64,000 nucleotides of DNA, taken from Prosthecochloris ethylica. GTDB taxonomy: Bacteria; Bacteroidota; Chlorobiia; Chlorobiales; Chlorobiaceae. Below, in pieces: positions 44,739 through 52,901 of this stretch. Below the pieces are notes generated by a model. The model had not been told where the DNA came from. It saw only the letters and a list, made by a program, of their open reading frames with translations, and did not search any database. The DNA lies in the NCBI RefSeq assembly GCF_015234275.1, contig NZ_JADGII010000003.1; one strand, 5' to 3'. Every line of letters starts with the position of its first letter. The first letter of the stretch is position 1. Position numbers and translations under genes: made by a program.

Positions 44739-47579
44739 ATGTCAGAATTCAGCCATATCAGCATACGCGGGGCACGGGTGCACAACCTGAAGAACATCTC
44801 CCTTGACATCCCGCGCAACAGGCTCGTCGTCGTGACCGGCCTGTCAGGGTCAGGCAAATCAAGCCTGGCGTTCGATACCATCTATGCCGAAGGCCAGCGC
44901 CGGTTCATGGAAACCCTGTCGGCATATGCACGCCAGTATATCGGCAATATCGAACGGCCCGACGTCGACAGCATCGACGGGCTTTCGCCGGTTATCTCCA
45001 TCGACCAGAAAAGCACCAGCCGTTCACCACGCTCGACAGTTGGCACCATCACAGAAATTCACGATTTCGTCCGCCTGCTGTATGCCAAGGCAGGCAGGCG
45101 CTACGACCCGTCAACCGGCCAGAAGCTCGAAAAGCAGAGCGAGGAGTCGATCGTCCGGGCTATCCTCTCCCTGCCCGAAGGCACGAAGGTGCAGATCCTC
45201 TCTCCCCTGGTAACCGGCAGAAAAGGCCATTACCGGGAACTCTTCGAGCGCCTGCTGAAAAAAGGGTTTCTGCGCGTCCGGGCAGACGGGGAGTTTCTTG
45301 AAATGCAGCAGGGGATGCAGCTGGAACGCTACAAGAGCCACAACATCGAACTGGTGGTCGACCGGCTGGTCATTGGTGCCGACATCACACCGCGCCTGAG
45401 AAAAGCGGTCGCGCTCGCTGTCGGCATGTCGGAACACAAATCCTCCGTGATCTGCGCTCCGTTCGAAAGCGAAGAACAGGAACAGTTTTTCAGCACGAAA
45501 TATGCCTATGCCGACGGCTCTGTCCCGATCGACACCCTGGCCCCGAACAATTTCAGTTTCAACTCCCCCTACGGAGCATGCCCGACGTGCAACGGCCTGG
45601 GAGAAATCAGGAGCCTGTCGACGGACCTCATGATCCCCGACCGAAGCAGATCACTCAACCAGGGGGCCATCGAACCGTTCGGCAAGCCGGGCAAACGTAA
45701 CCTCTGGCAGGTTATCCGGGCCATCGCGAAGGCATACAGTTTCGATCTCGACACCCCTGTCAGCGATATCCCGAAAGAAGCGCTGAACGTTCTCCTCAAG
45801 GGCTCCGGCTCGAAAACATTCGATGTGGTGTACAGTTATTCCGGCAAGGAGCATATTTACCCGCAGGAGTTTCCCGGAGCTCTGGCCTATGTCCGGGAGC
45901 TGCAGAAAAACTCCGGCACCACGAGGATCAACGAATGGGCAGAAGGGTTCATGCTTCACCAGCCCTGCCCCGAATGTGGCGGTGCCCGGCTGAGAAAGGA
46001 AAGCCTCAATGTCCGGCTCGACGGCATGAACATTCACGAGGTCGAATCCATGCCGCTGCCCGATGCACTGGATTTTTTCTCGTCACTGCCGCAGCACCTG
46101 ACTGACCGCGAACGGCTGATCGCGGCCCCTGTACTCCACGAAATCACCAAACGTCTGCGATTTCTTCTCGATGTCGGGCTTGCCTACCTGACGCTCAGCC
46201 GAAGCTCGCAGACCCTGTCAGGAGGCGAGGCACAGCGAATCCGCCTTGCTTCCCAGCTTGGTTCCCAGCTGAGCGGGGTGCTCTACGTACTCGACGAACC
46301 GAGCATCGGCCTTCACCAGCGTGACAACAGCAAGCTGATCACCTCGCTGCAGAACCTGCGGGATATCGGCAATACCGTTCTGGTTGTCGAGCACGACAAG
46401 GATACCATGCTTGCCGCCGATGAAATCATCGATCTCGGGCCGGGGGCAGGAGAACATGGTGGAGAACTGATCGCCCAGGGACCGGCCCACGCGCTTCCGA
46501 AAACATCTCTCACCGCCAAATACCTGCATGGCGAGCTCGATGTCGTTGCAAGAAGGGAGAAAACCACAGATCGCGAAGGAAGCAGCAAGGCCATCACGAT
46601 CACGGGATGCAGGGGAAACAACCTGAAGAATGTCCGCGCCGACTTTCCGCTCGGTTCGCTGATCTGTGTCAGCGGCGTGAGCGGATCCGGCAAGTCCACA
46701 CTCGTCAACGACACCCTCTACCCTGCCCTGGCACGCCATTTCTACCGTTCGAAACTGCTTACCCTGCCCTATGACTCCATCAGCGGCCTGAAGAATATCG
46801 ACAAGGTTGTCAACGTCGACCAGTCACCGATCGGCAGGACACCGCGTTCAAATCCAGCAACCTACACCGGTGTCTTTACCTTCATCAGGGATTTCTTCAC
46901 CCAGCTGCCCGAGGCACGCATTCGCGGCTACAAACCCGGACGGTTCAGCTTCAACGTCAAGGGAGGACGATGCGAAGCCTGCCAGGGAGCCGGCACGAAA
47001 AAGATCGAAATGAACTTCCTGCCCGACGTCTACGTCGAGTGCGACGTCTGCAAGGGCAAGCGCTACAACCGCGAAACCCTCCAGGTCCGCTACAGGGGAC
47101 GCTCGATCGCCGATGTACTCGACATGACCGTCGAGGAAGCTGCAGGGTTCTTCGAGGATTTTCCGAGAATACAGAGAATTCTCTCAACCATGCAGAGCGT
47201 GGGACTCGGCTACATCACGCTCGGCCAGCAGTCGCCCCTTCTCTCAGGAGGTGAAGCGCAGCGCATCAAGCTGTCAGCGGAGCTCTCGAAAGTCCAGACC
47301 GGCAACACGCTCTATATACTCGACGAACCGACCACCGGCCTTCATTTCCAGGATATCCAGCACCTGCTCGATGTACTGCGCAGACTTGTCGATAAAGGCA
47401 ACACCGTCATCGTTATCGAGCACAATCTCGATATCATCAAAAATGCCGACTGGATTATCGACCTCGGACCCGAAGGCGGCAGAAACGGAGGAACGATCGT
47501 TGCAACCGGCACCCCGGAAGACGTTGCATCCGATTCCAGCCATACCGGGCGGTTCCTTGCTCTTGAGCTCAACCGCTGA
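44739..47579 (+). CDS. uvrA: Excinuclease ABC subunit A
   Basis: A 946-residue damage-recognition ATPase of nucleotide excision repair, with two ABC modules. First Walker A: VVTGLSGSGKSSLAFD (Lys40); first signature LSRSSQTLSGGEAQRIRLA; second Walker A VSGVSGSGKSTLVND; second signature QQSPLLSGGEAQRIKLS followed by LYILDEPTTGLHFQD. Zinc modules are CPTC/CPEC in the first half and CEACQGAG with VECDVCKGKRYN in the second. The start at 44739 is chosen as MSEFSHISIRGARVHNLKN fits the family; an upstream ATG at 44718 lies inside the palindrome. Confidence 0.97.
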   Translation: MSEFSHISIRGARVHNLKNISLDIPRNRLVVVTGLSGSGKSSLAFDTIYAEGQRRFMETLSAYARQYIGNIERPDVDSIDGLSPVISIDQKSTSRSPRSTVGTITEIHDFVRLLYAKAGRRYDPSTGQKLEKQSEESIVRAILSLPEGTKVQILSPLVTGRKGHYRELFERLLKKGFLRVRADGEFLEMQQGMQLERYKSHNIELVVDRLVIGADITPRLRKAVALAVGMSEHKSSVICAPFESEEQEQFFSTKYAYADGSVPIDTLAPNNFSFNSPYGACPTCNGLGEIRSLSTDLMIPDRSRSLNQGAIEPFGKPGKRNLWQVIRAIAKAYSFDLDTPVSDIPKEALNVLLKGSGSKTFDVVYSYSGKEHIYPQEFPGALAYVRELQKNSGTTRINEWAEGFMLHQPCPECGGARLRKESLNVRLDGMNIHEVESMPLPDALDFFSSLPQHLTDRERLIAAPVLHEITKRLRFLLDVGLAYLTLSRSSQTLSGGEAQRIRLASQLGSQLSGVLYVLDEPSIGLHQRDNSKLITSLQNLRDIGNTVLVVEHDKDTMLAADEIIDLGPGAGEHGGELIAQGPAHALPKTSLTAKYLHGELDVVARREKTTDREGSSKAITITGCRGNNLKNVRADFPLGSLICVSGVSGSGKSTLVNDTLYPALARHFYRSKLLTLPYDSISGLKNIDKVVNVDQSPIGRTPRSNPATYTGVFTFIRDFFTQLPEARIRGYKPGRFSFNVKGGRCEACQGAGTKKIEMNFLPDVYVECDVCKGKRYNRETLQVRYRGRSIADVLDMTVEEAAGFFEDFPRIQRILSTMQSVGLGYITLGQQSPLLSGGEAQRIKLSAELSKVQTGNTLYILDEPTTGLHFQDIQHLLDVLRRLVDKGNTVIVIEHNLDIIKNADWIIDLGPEGGRNGGTIVATGTPEDVASDSSHTGRFLALELNR

Positions 47580-47584
47580 ACTCC

Positions 47585-48232
47585 CTACAGCGACTCCGGA
47601 CAACAGTACTTTTCGACAGCGGACACATCCTGCTCGACCGCATGGGCATGTTCGAAGCGCTGGCATGCGGTCAGTGCATTGGGCACGACAATACACTTCA
47701 GCCCGGCAGCATGTGCAGACGCCAGGCCTCGTTCGGAGTCCTCGACGGCCAGGCACTCCCGGGGCTGAAGCCCGAGGCGTTCCATGGCCGTGCGATAAGG
47801 TTCGGGATGAGGTTTGGTCCGTTTCACGTCATCAAAGGTGATCACGATATCGAAATACCCGTCGAGGCCGCTGTGGCGATGCATCAGCTCGACTTTCTCC
47901 CGCGGGCTGCCGGTCACCACTCCATGCAGCAGACGCCCCCTGAGCTGGTCGAGCGTCCGGCGCACGGCGGGACGCAACGGCAGAGGAGACTGCAGCTTTT
48001 CGAGAAAACGGCGGTCACGCTCTGCAATCAGTTCAGCGGCAGACTGTTGGCTCATACCGAATTCAAGGGCAACCTCCCTTGTCCTCCGGGCCCTGCCCAG
48101 GTACTCTCTTCCCCAGTACTCCGGAGTCAGCACATAACCGGCAGCGGCAAACGCGCTGCGGGTAAGCTCGAAAAACACCGCCTCACTGTCAAGCAATAGA
48201 CCGTCATTATCCCACAACACTGCCTTGATCAT
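47585..48232 (-). CDS. HAD-superfamily phosphatase, beta-phosphoglucomutase-like
   Basis: A 215-residue HAD hydrolase. Motif I is AVLWDNDGLLLDSE (Asp8 nucleophile, Asp10), motif II GVVTGSPREK, motif III KRTKPHPEPY and motif IV CLAVEDSERGLASAHAAG. The cap and DGLLLDSE type place it with beta-phosphoglucomutase-like sugar-phosphate phosphatases; substrate unknown. The start at 48232 has AGAGGTGAAG upstream. It is 22 bases downstream of the lipoprotein hydrolase gene and convergent with uvrA. Confidence 0.88.
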   Translation of the reverse strand: MIKAVLWDNDGLLLDSEAVFFELTRSAFAAAGYVLTPEYWGREYLGRARRTREVALEFGMSQQSAAELIAERDRRFLEKLQSPLPLRPAVRRTLDQLRGRLLHGVVTGSPREKVELMHRHSGLDGYFDIVITFDDVKRTKPHPEPYRTAMERLGLQPRECLAVEDSERGLASAHAAGLKCIVVPNALTACQRFEHAHAVEQDVSAVEKYCCPESL

Positions 48233-48254
48233 GATGTTCTTCACCTCTTGACGT

Positions 48255-49334
48255 TTAGCGTTGAAACCTCCAGTACACGCCGTCAGGCGACTCGACAGGT
48301 TCAAGCGAGAACCTCTCCGCTGCCGGGAGCTGCCGGTTGACCAGATAATACATGTCGGACAGCACCGGGCGGGACAAGCGGTAATACGAGTGCCTGTAAC
48401 CGCCTTCGCTGACGCAGCCGGCATCCACGGTCTCCATCCCTTCGATCACGAGCGGATGACCATCGATATAGCCTGCCCGGCTGTAGCGATGCAGGCGTTG
48501 CGATACCTTCAGCGCCTTGTCCTCAGCGGAAGCGTACAGCGTGACCAGTGCCCCCGAATCCAGGAGACCTGGGGCGATATCCCGCCGGAAGACCTCGCTG
48601 TCGATATCAGGTGCATGCAGGATCACCGAGGCAAAACGCCCCTTGAGTTCCGGCCGGCGCTCGAGCAACTCTGCCAGTGCTGCCGTCAGCACACGGTTGC
48701 CCATGCTGTGAGCGACAAGCGCGACCTGTCCTGTCCCGGCTGCCAGTGCCACGTTCTCGAGCACACGCTCGAGATGCGGCCGCGCCCACACGACAGCGGT
48801 CTCGTCTGCAGGATAGCGGCTCACCTTTCCTTCGGACGGCCAGCTGAACAGCACCGCCGTGCCGGTAAACCCCATATCATGCACAAGCTGCGCGCCATGG
48901 CGCACAGCTTTTTCAAACGTCATGTTGAACCCGTGAATATACACCAGTACCGGCTCCCCCCGGTATGCAGCGGCTTGCAGTTCTTCCGTAAACGACTCTT
49001 CGGACATCAGCGAAACCTCGTACAGAAGCACGTGTTCCTCAGGATCATCTGTAAAAACCGGCGACTCGAGTTCTGCAAGTTCGTGATCAGCAGGAAACGA
49101 CACCCTGCTGACGCCATAACGGAGCGAATCGCGTCCGGCAATGAACATCTCTCCGGGCTCGCTGGATTCACCGCGCTGCCGGTCCGTCGCAAACAGTACA
49201 GACAGCGGCGGGCCGGGCAGATCTTCGTATGCATGCAACTGCGCGGCACAACCGGAAAGGAGAACAAGCAAAAGGAGCACCAGCCCCCGCACGGTCTTCT
49301 CCCCCGCCACCCATCTGTTGCCGCGTTCGGTCAT
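48255..49334 (-). CDS. Lipoprotein alpha/beta hydrolase of the DUF900 family
   Basis: A 359-residue secreted hydrolase with a lipoprotein signal (LLLLVLLSGC, Cys29). The alpha/beta fold shows LVYIHGFNMTFEKAV (oxyanion region), LFSWPSEGKVSRYPADE, the nucleophile elbow ALVAHSMGNRVL and ILHAPDIDSEVFRRDI, all DUF900 features; a catalytic His probably lies in the C-terminal GYRHSYY. The ATG at 49334 has GGAG six bases upstream and is preferred to the GTG at 49346. Substrate unknown; probably anchored in a membrane facing the periplasm. Confidence 0.87.
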   Translation of the reverse strand: MTERGNRWVAGEKTVRGLVLLLLVLLSGCAAQLHAYEDLPGPPLSVLFATDRQRGESSEPGEMFIAGRDSLRYGVSRVSFPADHELAELESPVFTDDPEEHVLLYEVSLMSEESFTEELQAAAYRGEPVLVYIHGFNMTFEKAVRHGAQLVHDMGFTGTAVLFSWPSEGKVSRYPADETAVVWARPHLERVLENVALAAGTGQVALVAHSMGNRVLTAALAELLERRPELKGRFASVILHAPDIDSEVFRRDIAPGLLDSGALVTLYASAEDKALKVSQRLHRYSRAGYIDGHPLVIEGMETVDAGCVSEGGYRHSYYRLSRPVLSDMYYLVNRQLPAAERFSLEPVESPDGVYWRFQR

Positions 49335-49384
49335 ATCACTCTCCACTGGTTCTGATTACCGCTTGTCAACTACAAGTAAACTAC

Positions 49385-49432
49385 AAAAAAAAGGCGGGCC
49401 CGGATGAAACCGCCCGATCCCTTTTCTTTTTT
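49385..49432. terminator. Two-sided hairpin in the divergent gap before the methyltransferase gene
   Basis: A short GC stem (GGCGG at 49393-49397 with CCGCC at 49410-49414, or the offset CGGGC/GCCCG) has eight A on the left (49385-49392) and a T-rich tail on the right (49421-49432). It can act as an intrinsic terminator on either strand, although it lies upstream of two divergent genes. Confidence 0.5.
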
Positions 49433-49493
49433 CTATATTTCATCAGGAGAACCCGTTATCACCTGAGAACCCGAACCTTTTTCCCTGCTGATT

Positions 49494-50402
49494 ATGCTCC
49501 AACTCGATACCGCAGGCAGTCGAGCGTTATGCAACCTCAGAACGCGCCTTGATCTTCCTCCGCGCTGGAACACCTATGACGAGCTCGAGCAGCGGACCGA
49601 CGAACTGACTGCCATGTTTCTCGACGAACGGTTCGACGTGTCGAAAGAACTGGGGCCGACCTACTTCATGGCGGAGCTGGTTGACAGGTCCCTGCGCACC
49701 GATGAGATGGAGATCATGGACTCCGAAAAAGTCCCGGCAGCGGAAAAGCTCGACATGATGCGCTCCCTGGACCGCCTGAACTCCATGATGATGCTCTACC
49801 CTCACTATATCGGCATTATCAGGCCGTATATCGAACAAACCGCCCTTGCCAACAAACGCCCGGCACGGATTCTGGAACTGGCGGCAGGAACCGGTGGTCT
49901 GTCTCTTGCCCTGGCTGAAGAGGTTCAGCGCCATGGACTGCCTGCAGAAATCACGGCATCAGATATCGTAGCATCCTACATGGAAGACGGACGCCGAAGG
50001 GCACAGGAGCTGTCCCTTCCCGTCTCGTTCAGGCAGATCGATGCGTTTGATCTCGGCACCGCCCCACCGCAACAGTACGATATCATCCTGGTTTCCCAGA
50101 GCCTGCACCATTTCTCCCCGGGCCGCATCGCGGTCATGATTGCCAGAAGCAAAGCGCACGGGGCATCCCTCTTTCTCGGCATGGACGGTCACCGGGGACC
50201 AGAACTGCTTGCCGGAGTGCCGCTCATGGCAATCCTGCAGGGAAAAAAGAATTTCATGCTTGACGGCTATACCTCCGCCAGGAAATTCTACAGTGAGTCC
50301 GAGCTGAAGCTGATAGCCGAAACCGCCATACAGTCCCGCAACTTCAGCCTGAACTTTATCTGGCCACTGAGTGTTCTTGCCATTCCACTCGACGGAGAAT
50401 AA
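49494..50402 (+). CDS. Class I SAM-dependent methyltransferase of unknown substrate
   Basis: A 302-residue protein: an alpha-helical N-terminal part (about 1-120) followed by a Rossmann methyltransferase domain with motif I ARILELAAGTGGLSLALAEE, ASDIVASYMEDGRRRA, FRQIDAFDLG and YDIILVSQSLHHFSPGRI. The LHHF segment is typical of small-molecule and lipid methyltransferases. Nothing in the context names the substrate. A haem-binding protein gene follows 60 bases downstream. Confidence 0.85.
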   Translation: MLQLDTAGSRALCNLRTRLDLPPRWNTYDELEQRTDELTAMFLDERFDVSKELGPTYFMAELVDRSLRTDEMEIMDSEKVPAAEKLDMMRSLDRLNSMMMLYPHYIGIIRPYIEQTALANKRPARILELAAGTGGLSLALAEEVQRHGLPAEITASDIVASYMEDGRRRAQELSLPVSFRQIDAFDLGTAPPQQYDIILVSQSLHHFSPGRIAVMIARSKAHGASLFLGMDGHRGPELLAGVPLMAILQGKKNFMLDGYTSARKFYSESELKLIAETAIQSRNFSLNFIWPLSVLAIPLDGE

Positions 50403-50462
50403 CACCGCAACGGTGATTCGTTCGAGCTATCTGTCAACCCCGTATCAAAGGAGAACAACGCT

Positions 50463-50912
50463 ATGAGCACCGGAAAAATTCTCACGATCATTGTCATCGG
50501 TTTCGCACTCATCCAGCTGGTTCCATATGGCAGAAACCACACCAACCCTCCGGTCACGGGAGAACCCTCATGGGACAGTGAACGCACGAGAGAGCTCTTT
50601 TTCAAGGCATGCCGTGACTGCCACTCCAATGAAACGCTCTGGCCCTGGTATGCCAATATCGCGCCCGCATCGTGGCTCGCACAGTTCGATGTCGATCATG
50701 GACGTGAATACCTGAATGTCTCGGAATGGGGACGACCGGAAAAAAACGAGGGCGACGAAGCGGCGGAGATGGTGCAGGAAGGAAAAATGCCTCCCTTTTT
50801 CTACCTTCCTCTTCACCCGGAAGCCAACCTGAGCGATGAGGAAAAAAGAGAGCTCATCGAAGGGCTGCAGGCCACATTCGGGACAGAACACCATGAGACA
50901 ACACATGAATGA
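50463..50912 (+). CDS. Membrane-anchored haem-binding domain protein (Haem_bd)
   Basis: A 149-residue protein with one N-terminal helix (about 5-21) and a c-type haem site CRDCH (50-54). The pattern FFKACRDCHSNETLWPWYANIAPASWL and GRPEKNEGDEAAEMVQEGKMPP is that of the Haem_bd family, found in periplasmic, membrane-tethered mono-haem proteins of Bacteroidetes and Chlorobi; its redox partner is unknown. A clear ribosome site AAGGAGAAC precedes the start. Its stop overlaps the next start (ATGA), coupling it to a membrane metalloprotease. Confidence 0.88.
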   Translation: MSTGKILTIIVIGFALIQLVPYGRNHTNPPVTGEPSWDSERTRELFFKACRDCHSNETLWPWYANIAPASWLAQFDVDHGREYLNVSEWGRPEKNEGDEAAEMVQEGKMPPFFYLPLHPEANLSDEEKRELIEGLQATFGTEHHETTHE

Positions 50913-51937
50913 CAGAAGACGTTTCCGTACGCCGTAGCATCATCGCCGAGCAGAAGTACCCGCTGCACATCCTGCTGTTCGCCATCACTCTCCTGACCAC
51001 GCTCTGGGCCGGTGCGTTCTGGACCGGCCACGAGGTGCGCATGAACAGTGCCCGGCTGTTTCTGCAGGATATCCTTGCCGGAACAGCGTATGCCGTGGGG
51101 CTGCTCCTGTTTCTCGCCACCCACGAATTCGGCCATTTTTTCGCTGCGCTCGCCCACAGAATGAGAACCACGCTCCCCTACTTCATCCCGGTTCCCCCGC
51201 TGCCGTTCCTGTTGAGCCTGGGAACCCTTGGGGCGGTGATCCGCATCAGGGAGCGTATCCCCGGCACGAAAGCGCTGTTCGATACCGGGGTCGCAGGGCC
51301 TCTTGCCGGATTCGCTGTCGCCTTCGGGCTTCTGCTTTACGGCTTCACCCATCTTCCCCCGGCTGATTATATCTATACCATCCATCCGGAATACCTGCTG
51401 ACGGGAGGCATTCCCGACCCGCCGGCCCCCGGAACGCTGTTTTTAGGCAAAAACCTGCTCTACGTTCTGCTCGAAGCTGTCATCAGACCGACCGCTCTCC
51501 CGCCCATGACCGAAATGTACCATTACCCGTTCCTGTTTACGGGGTGGCTCGGCTGTTTCGTTACCGCTCTGAATCTGCTGCCGGTAGGCCAGCTGGACGG
51601 CGGCCATGTCATGTATGCCATGTTCGGCCGCAGAGGCCACAGGTACGCGGCCAATGCGTTTCTTGTTCTGATTATCCTGCTGGGACTCCCTTCTTTTCTT
51701 TTCAGCATTACGGAACTGCTCCTGCCGGGCATGCCCCTGAATCTTCCCGCCACCGTCATCGAATGGTCATGGCCGGGCTGGATCCTCTGGGCGATCATCC
51801 TGAAAAAGCTGCTCGGCACCGATCATCCGCCGACGCTCAATGACACTCCGTTAACCGGCAAACGCCGCCTGACCGGCTGGCTCGCGATCGTGGTATTCGT
51901 TCTCTCTTTTACCCCTGTACCGTTTGGGATGACCTGA
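50909..51937 (+). CDS. Site-2-type membrane metalloprotease (M50 family)
   Basis: A 342-residue integral membrane peptidase. The zinc motif HEFGH (His72, Glu73, His76) lies in a helix (GLLLFLATHEFGHFFAALAH), and the third ligand Asp230 in LLPVGQLDGGHVMYAMFG. About seven helices are present; no PDZ domain is seen. FDTGVAGPLAGF and NLLPVGQ are typical of the EGY1/S2P branch. Such proteases cleave membrane substrates such as anti-sigma factors; the substrate is unknown. It overlaps the haem-binding gene by four bases and precedes folP by 15. Confidence 0.9.
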   Translation: MTEDVSVRRSIIAEQKYPLHILLFAITLLTTLWAGAFWTGHEVRMNSARLFLQDILAGTAYAVGLLLFLATHEFGHFFAALAHRMRTTLPYFIPVPPLPFLLSLGTLGAVIRIRERIPGTKALFDTGVAGPLAGFAVAFGLLLYGFTHLPPADYIYTIHPEYLLTGGIPDPPAPGTLFLGKNLLYVLLEAVIRPTALPPMTEMYHYPFLFTGWLGCFVTALNLLPVGQLDGGHVMYAMFGRRGHRYAANAFLVLIILLGLPSFLFSITELLLPGMPLNLPATVIEWSWPGWILWAIILKKLLGTDHPPTLNDTPLTGKRRLTGWLAIVVFVLSFTPVPFGMT

Positions 51938-51952
51938 AAACACTCTGTGTAG

Positions 51953-52831
51953 ATGATGCAAAACAACCTGCTGACATGCCGAGACGCCACGCTGAACCTG
52001 TCGGGTGACCCGCTGATCATGGGAGTTGTCAATACCACTCCTGACTCGTTTTATGATGGAGGGCGGCATCAGGACGCCCCCCTGCACCATGCACGCTCAC
52101 TCATGAACGCCGGTGCGGCGATTATCGATATCGGAGGTGAATCGACCCGTCCCGGTTCGCAAGAGGTCGACACAGAAGAAGAAATCCGGCGCACGGCCCC
52201 TCTCATCAGCGAGCTCAGAAGAGAATCGGATATTGTCATTTCGATCGATACATGGAAATCAGCCGTTGCGGAAGAAGCGCTCAGGGCAGGAGCCGACATC
52301 GTCAACGATATTTCAGGCTTCACCTTTGACCCCGACATTGCAGATGTCTGCCGACGGTACCGTGCAGGGGCTGTCCTGATGCATACCTTCGAACGACCGG
52401 ACCGGATGCGATGGAGCACGGATACAGACCACGAACATCGGGATATTGTCCATATCGTCAAAAACAGCCTCAGAGCATCCGTCGACACCGCTCTCGAATA
52501 CGGTGTAGAGAACCTGATCCTCGATCCCGGCTTCGGTTTCGGCAAAAGCGCCGGAGAGAACTTTGAACTGCTCGGGCGTTTCAGGGAGCTGCAGGAGCTC
52601 GGAAAACCCCTGCTTGCAGGGCTTTCGCGCAAATCGTTTCTCGGCTGGGCCGTCAGTGATTCCACCGAAACGGTACCGCCTCCCGAAGAGCGTCTTGCCG
52701 CCACGATCGCAGCCAACACCATCGCTGTCATGAACGGCGCAGCCGTTCTCAGGGTCCATGATGTCAGGGAAGCCTGCCATGCAGCCCGCATCGCCCGTGC
52801 CGTCATGACGGCACAGCGCAGCAGTGCATGA
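51953..52831 (+). CDS. folP: Dihydropteroate synthase
   Basis: A 292-residue TIM barrel joining p-aminobenzoate to the pterin pyrophosphate in folate synthesis, the sulfonamide target. The signatures are MGVVNTTPDSFYDGG and AAIIDIGGESTRPGSQEV, with ISIDTWKSAVAEEAL, VNDISGF, ILDPGFGFGKSAGEN and LAGLSRKSF. The p-aminobenzoate-forming pabBC gene is 8 kb away in the window. Follows the M50 protease by 15 bases. Confidence 0.96.
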   Translation: MMQNNLLTCRDATLNLSGDPLIMGVVNTTPDSFYDGGRHQDAPLHHARSLMNAGAAIIDIGGESTRPGSQEVDTEEEIRRTAPLISELRRESDIVISIDTWKSAVAEEALRAGADIVNDISGFTFDPDIADVCRRYRAGAVLMHTFERPDRMRWSTDTDHEHRDIVHIVKNSLRASVDTALEYGVENLILDPGFGFGKSAGENFELLGRFRELQELGKPLLAGLSRKSFLGWAVSDSTETVPPPEERLAATIAANTIAVMNGAAVLRVHDVREACHAARIARAVMTAQRSSA

Positions 52832-52901
52832 CCACTGAATGAAAATTTTTTTCTAAATTTTCGGCGGAGCTATCACGACCGGAACCAGAGCGGGCAACGA
52901 T

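Noticed and set aside
48261..49355. A 364-residue frame antisense to the DUF900 hydrolase
   Set aside because: The minus-strand product has a lipobox and hydrolase motifs; the plus-strand product has neither.
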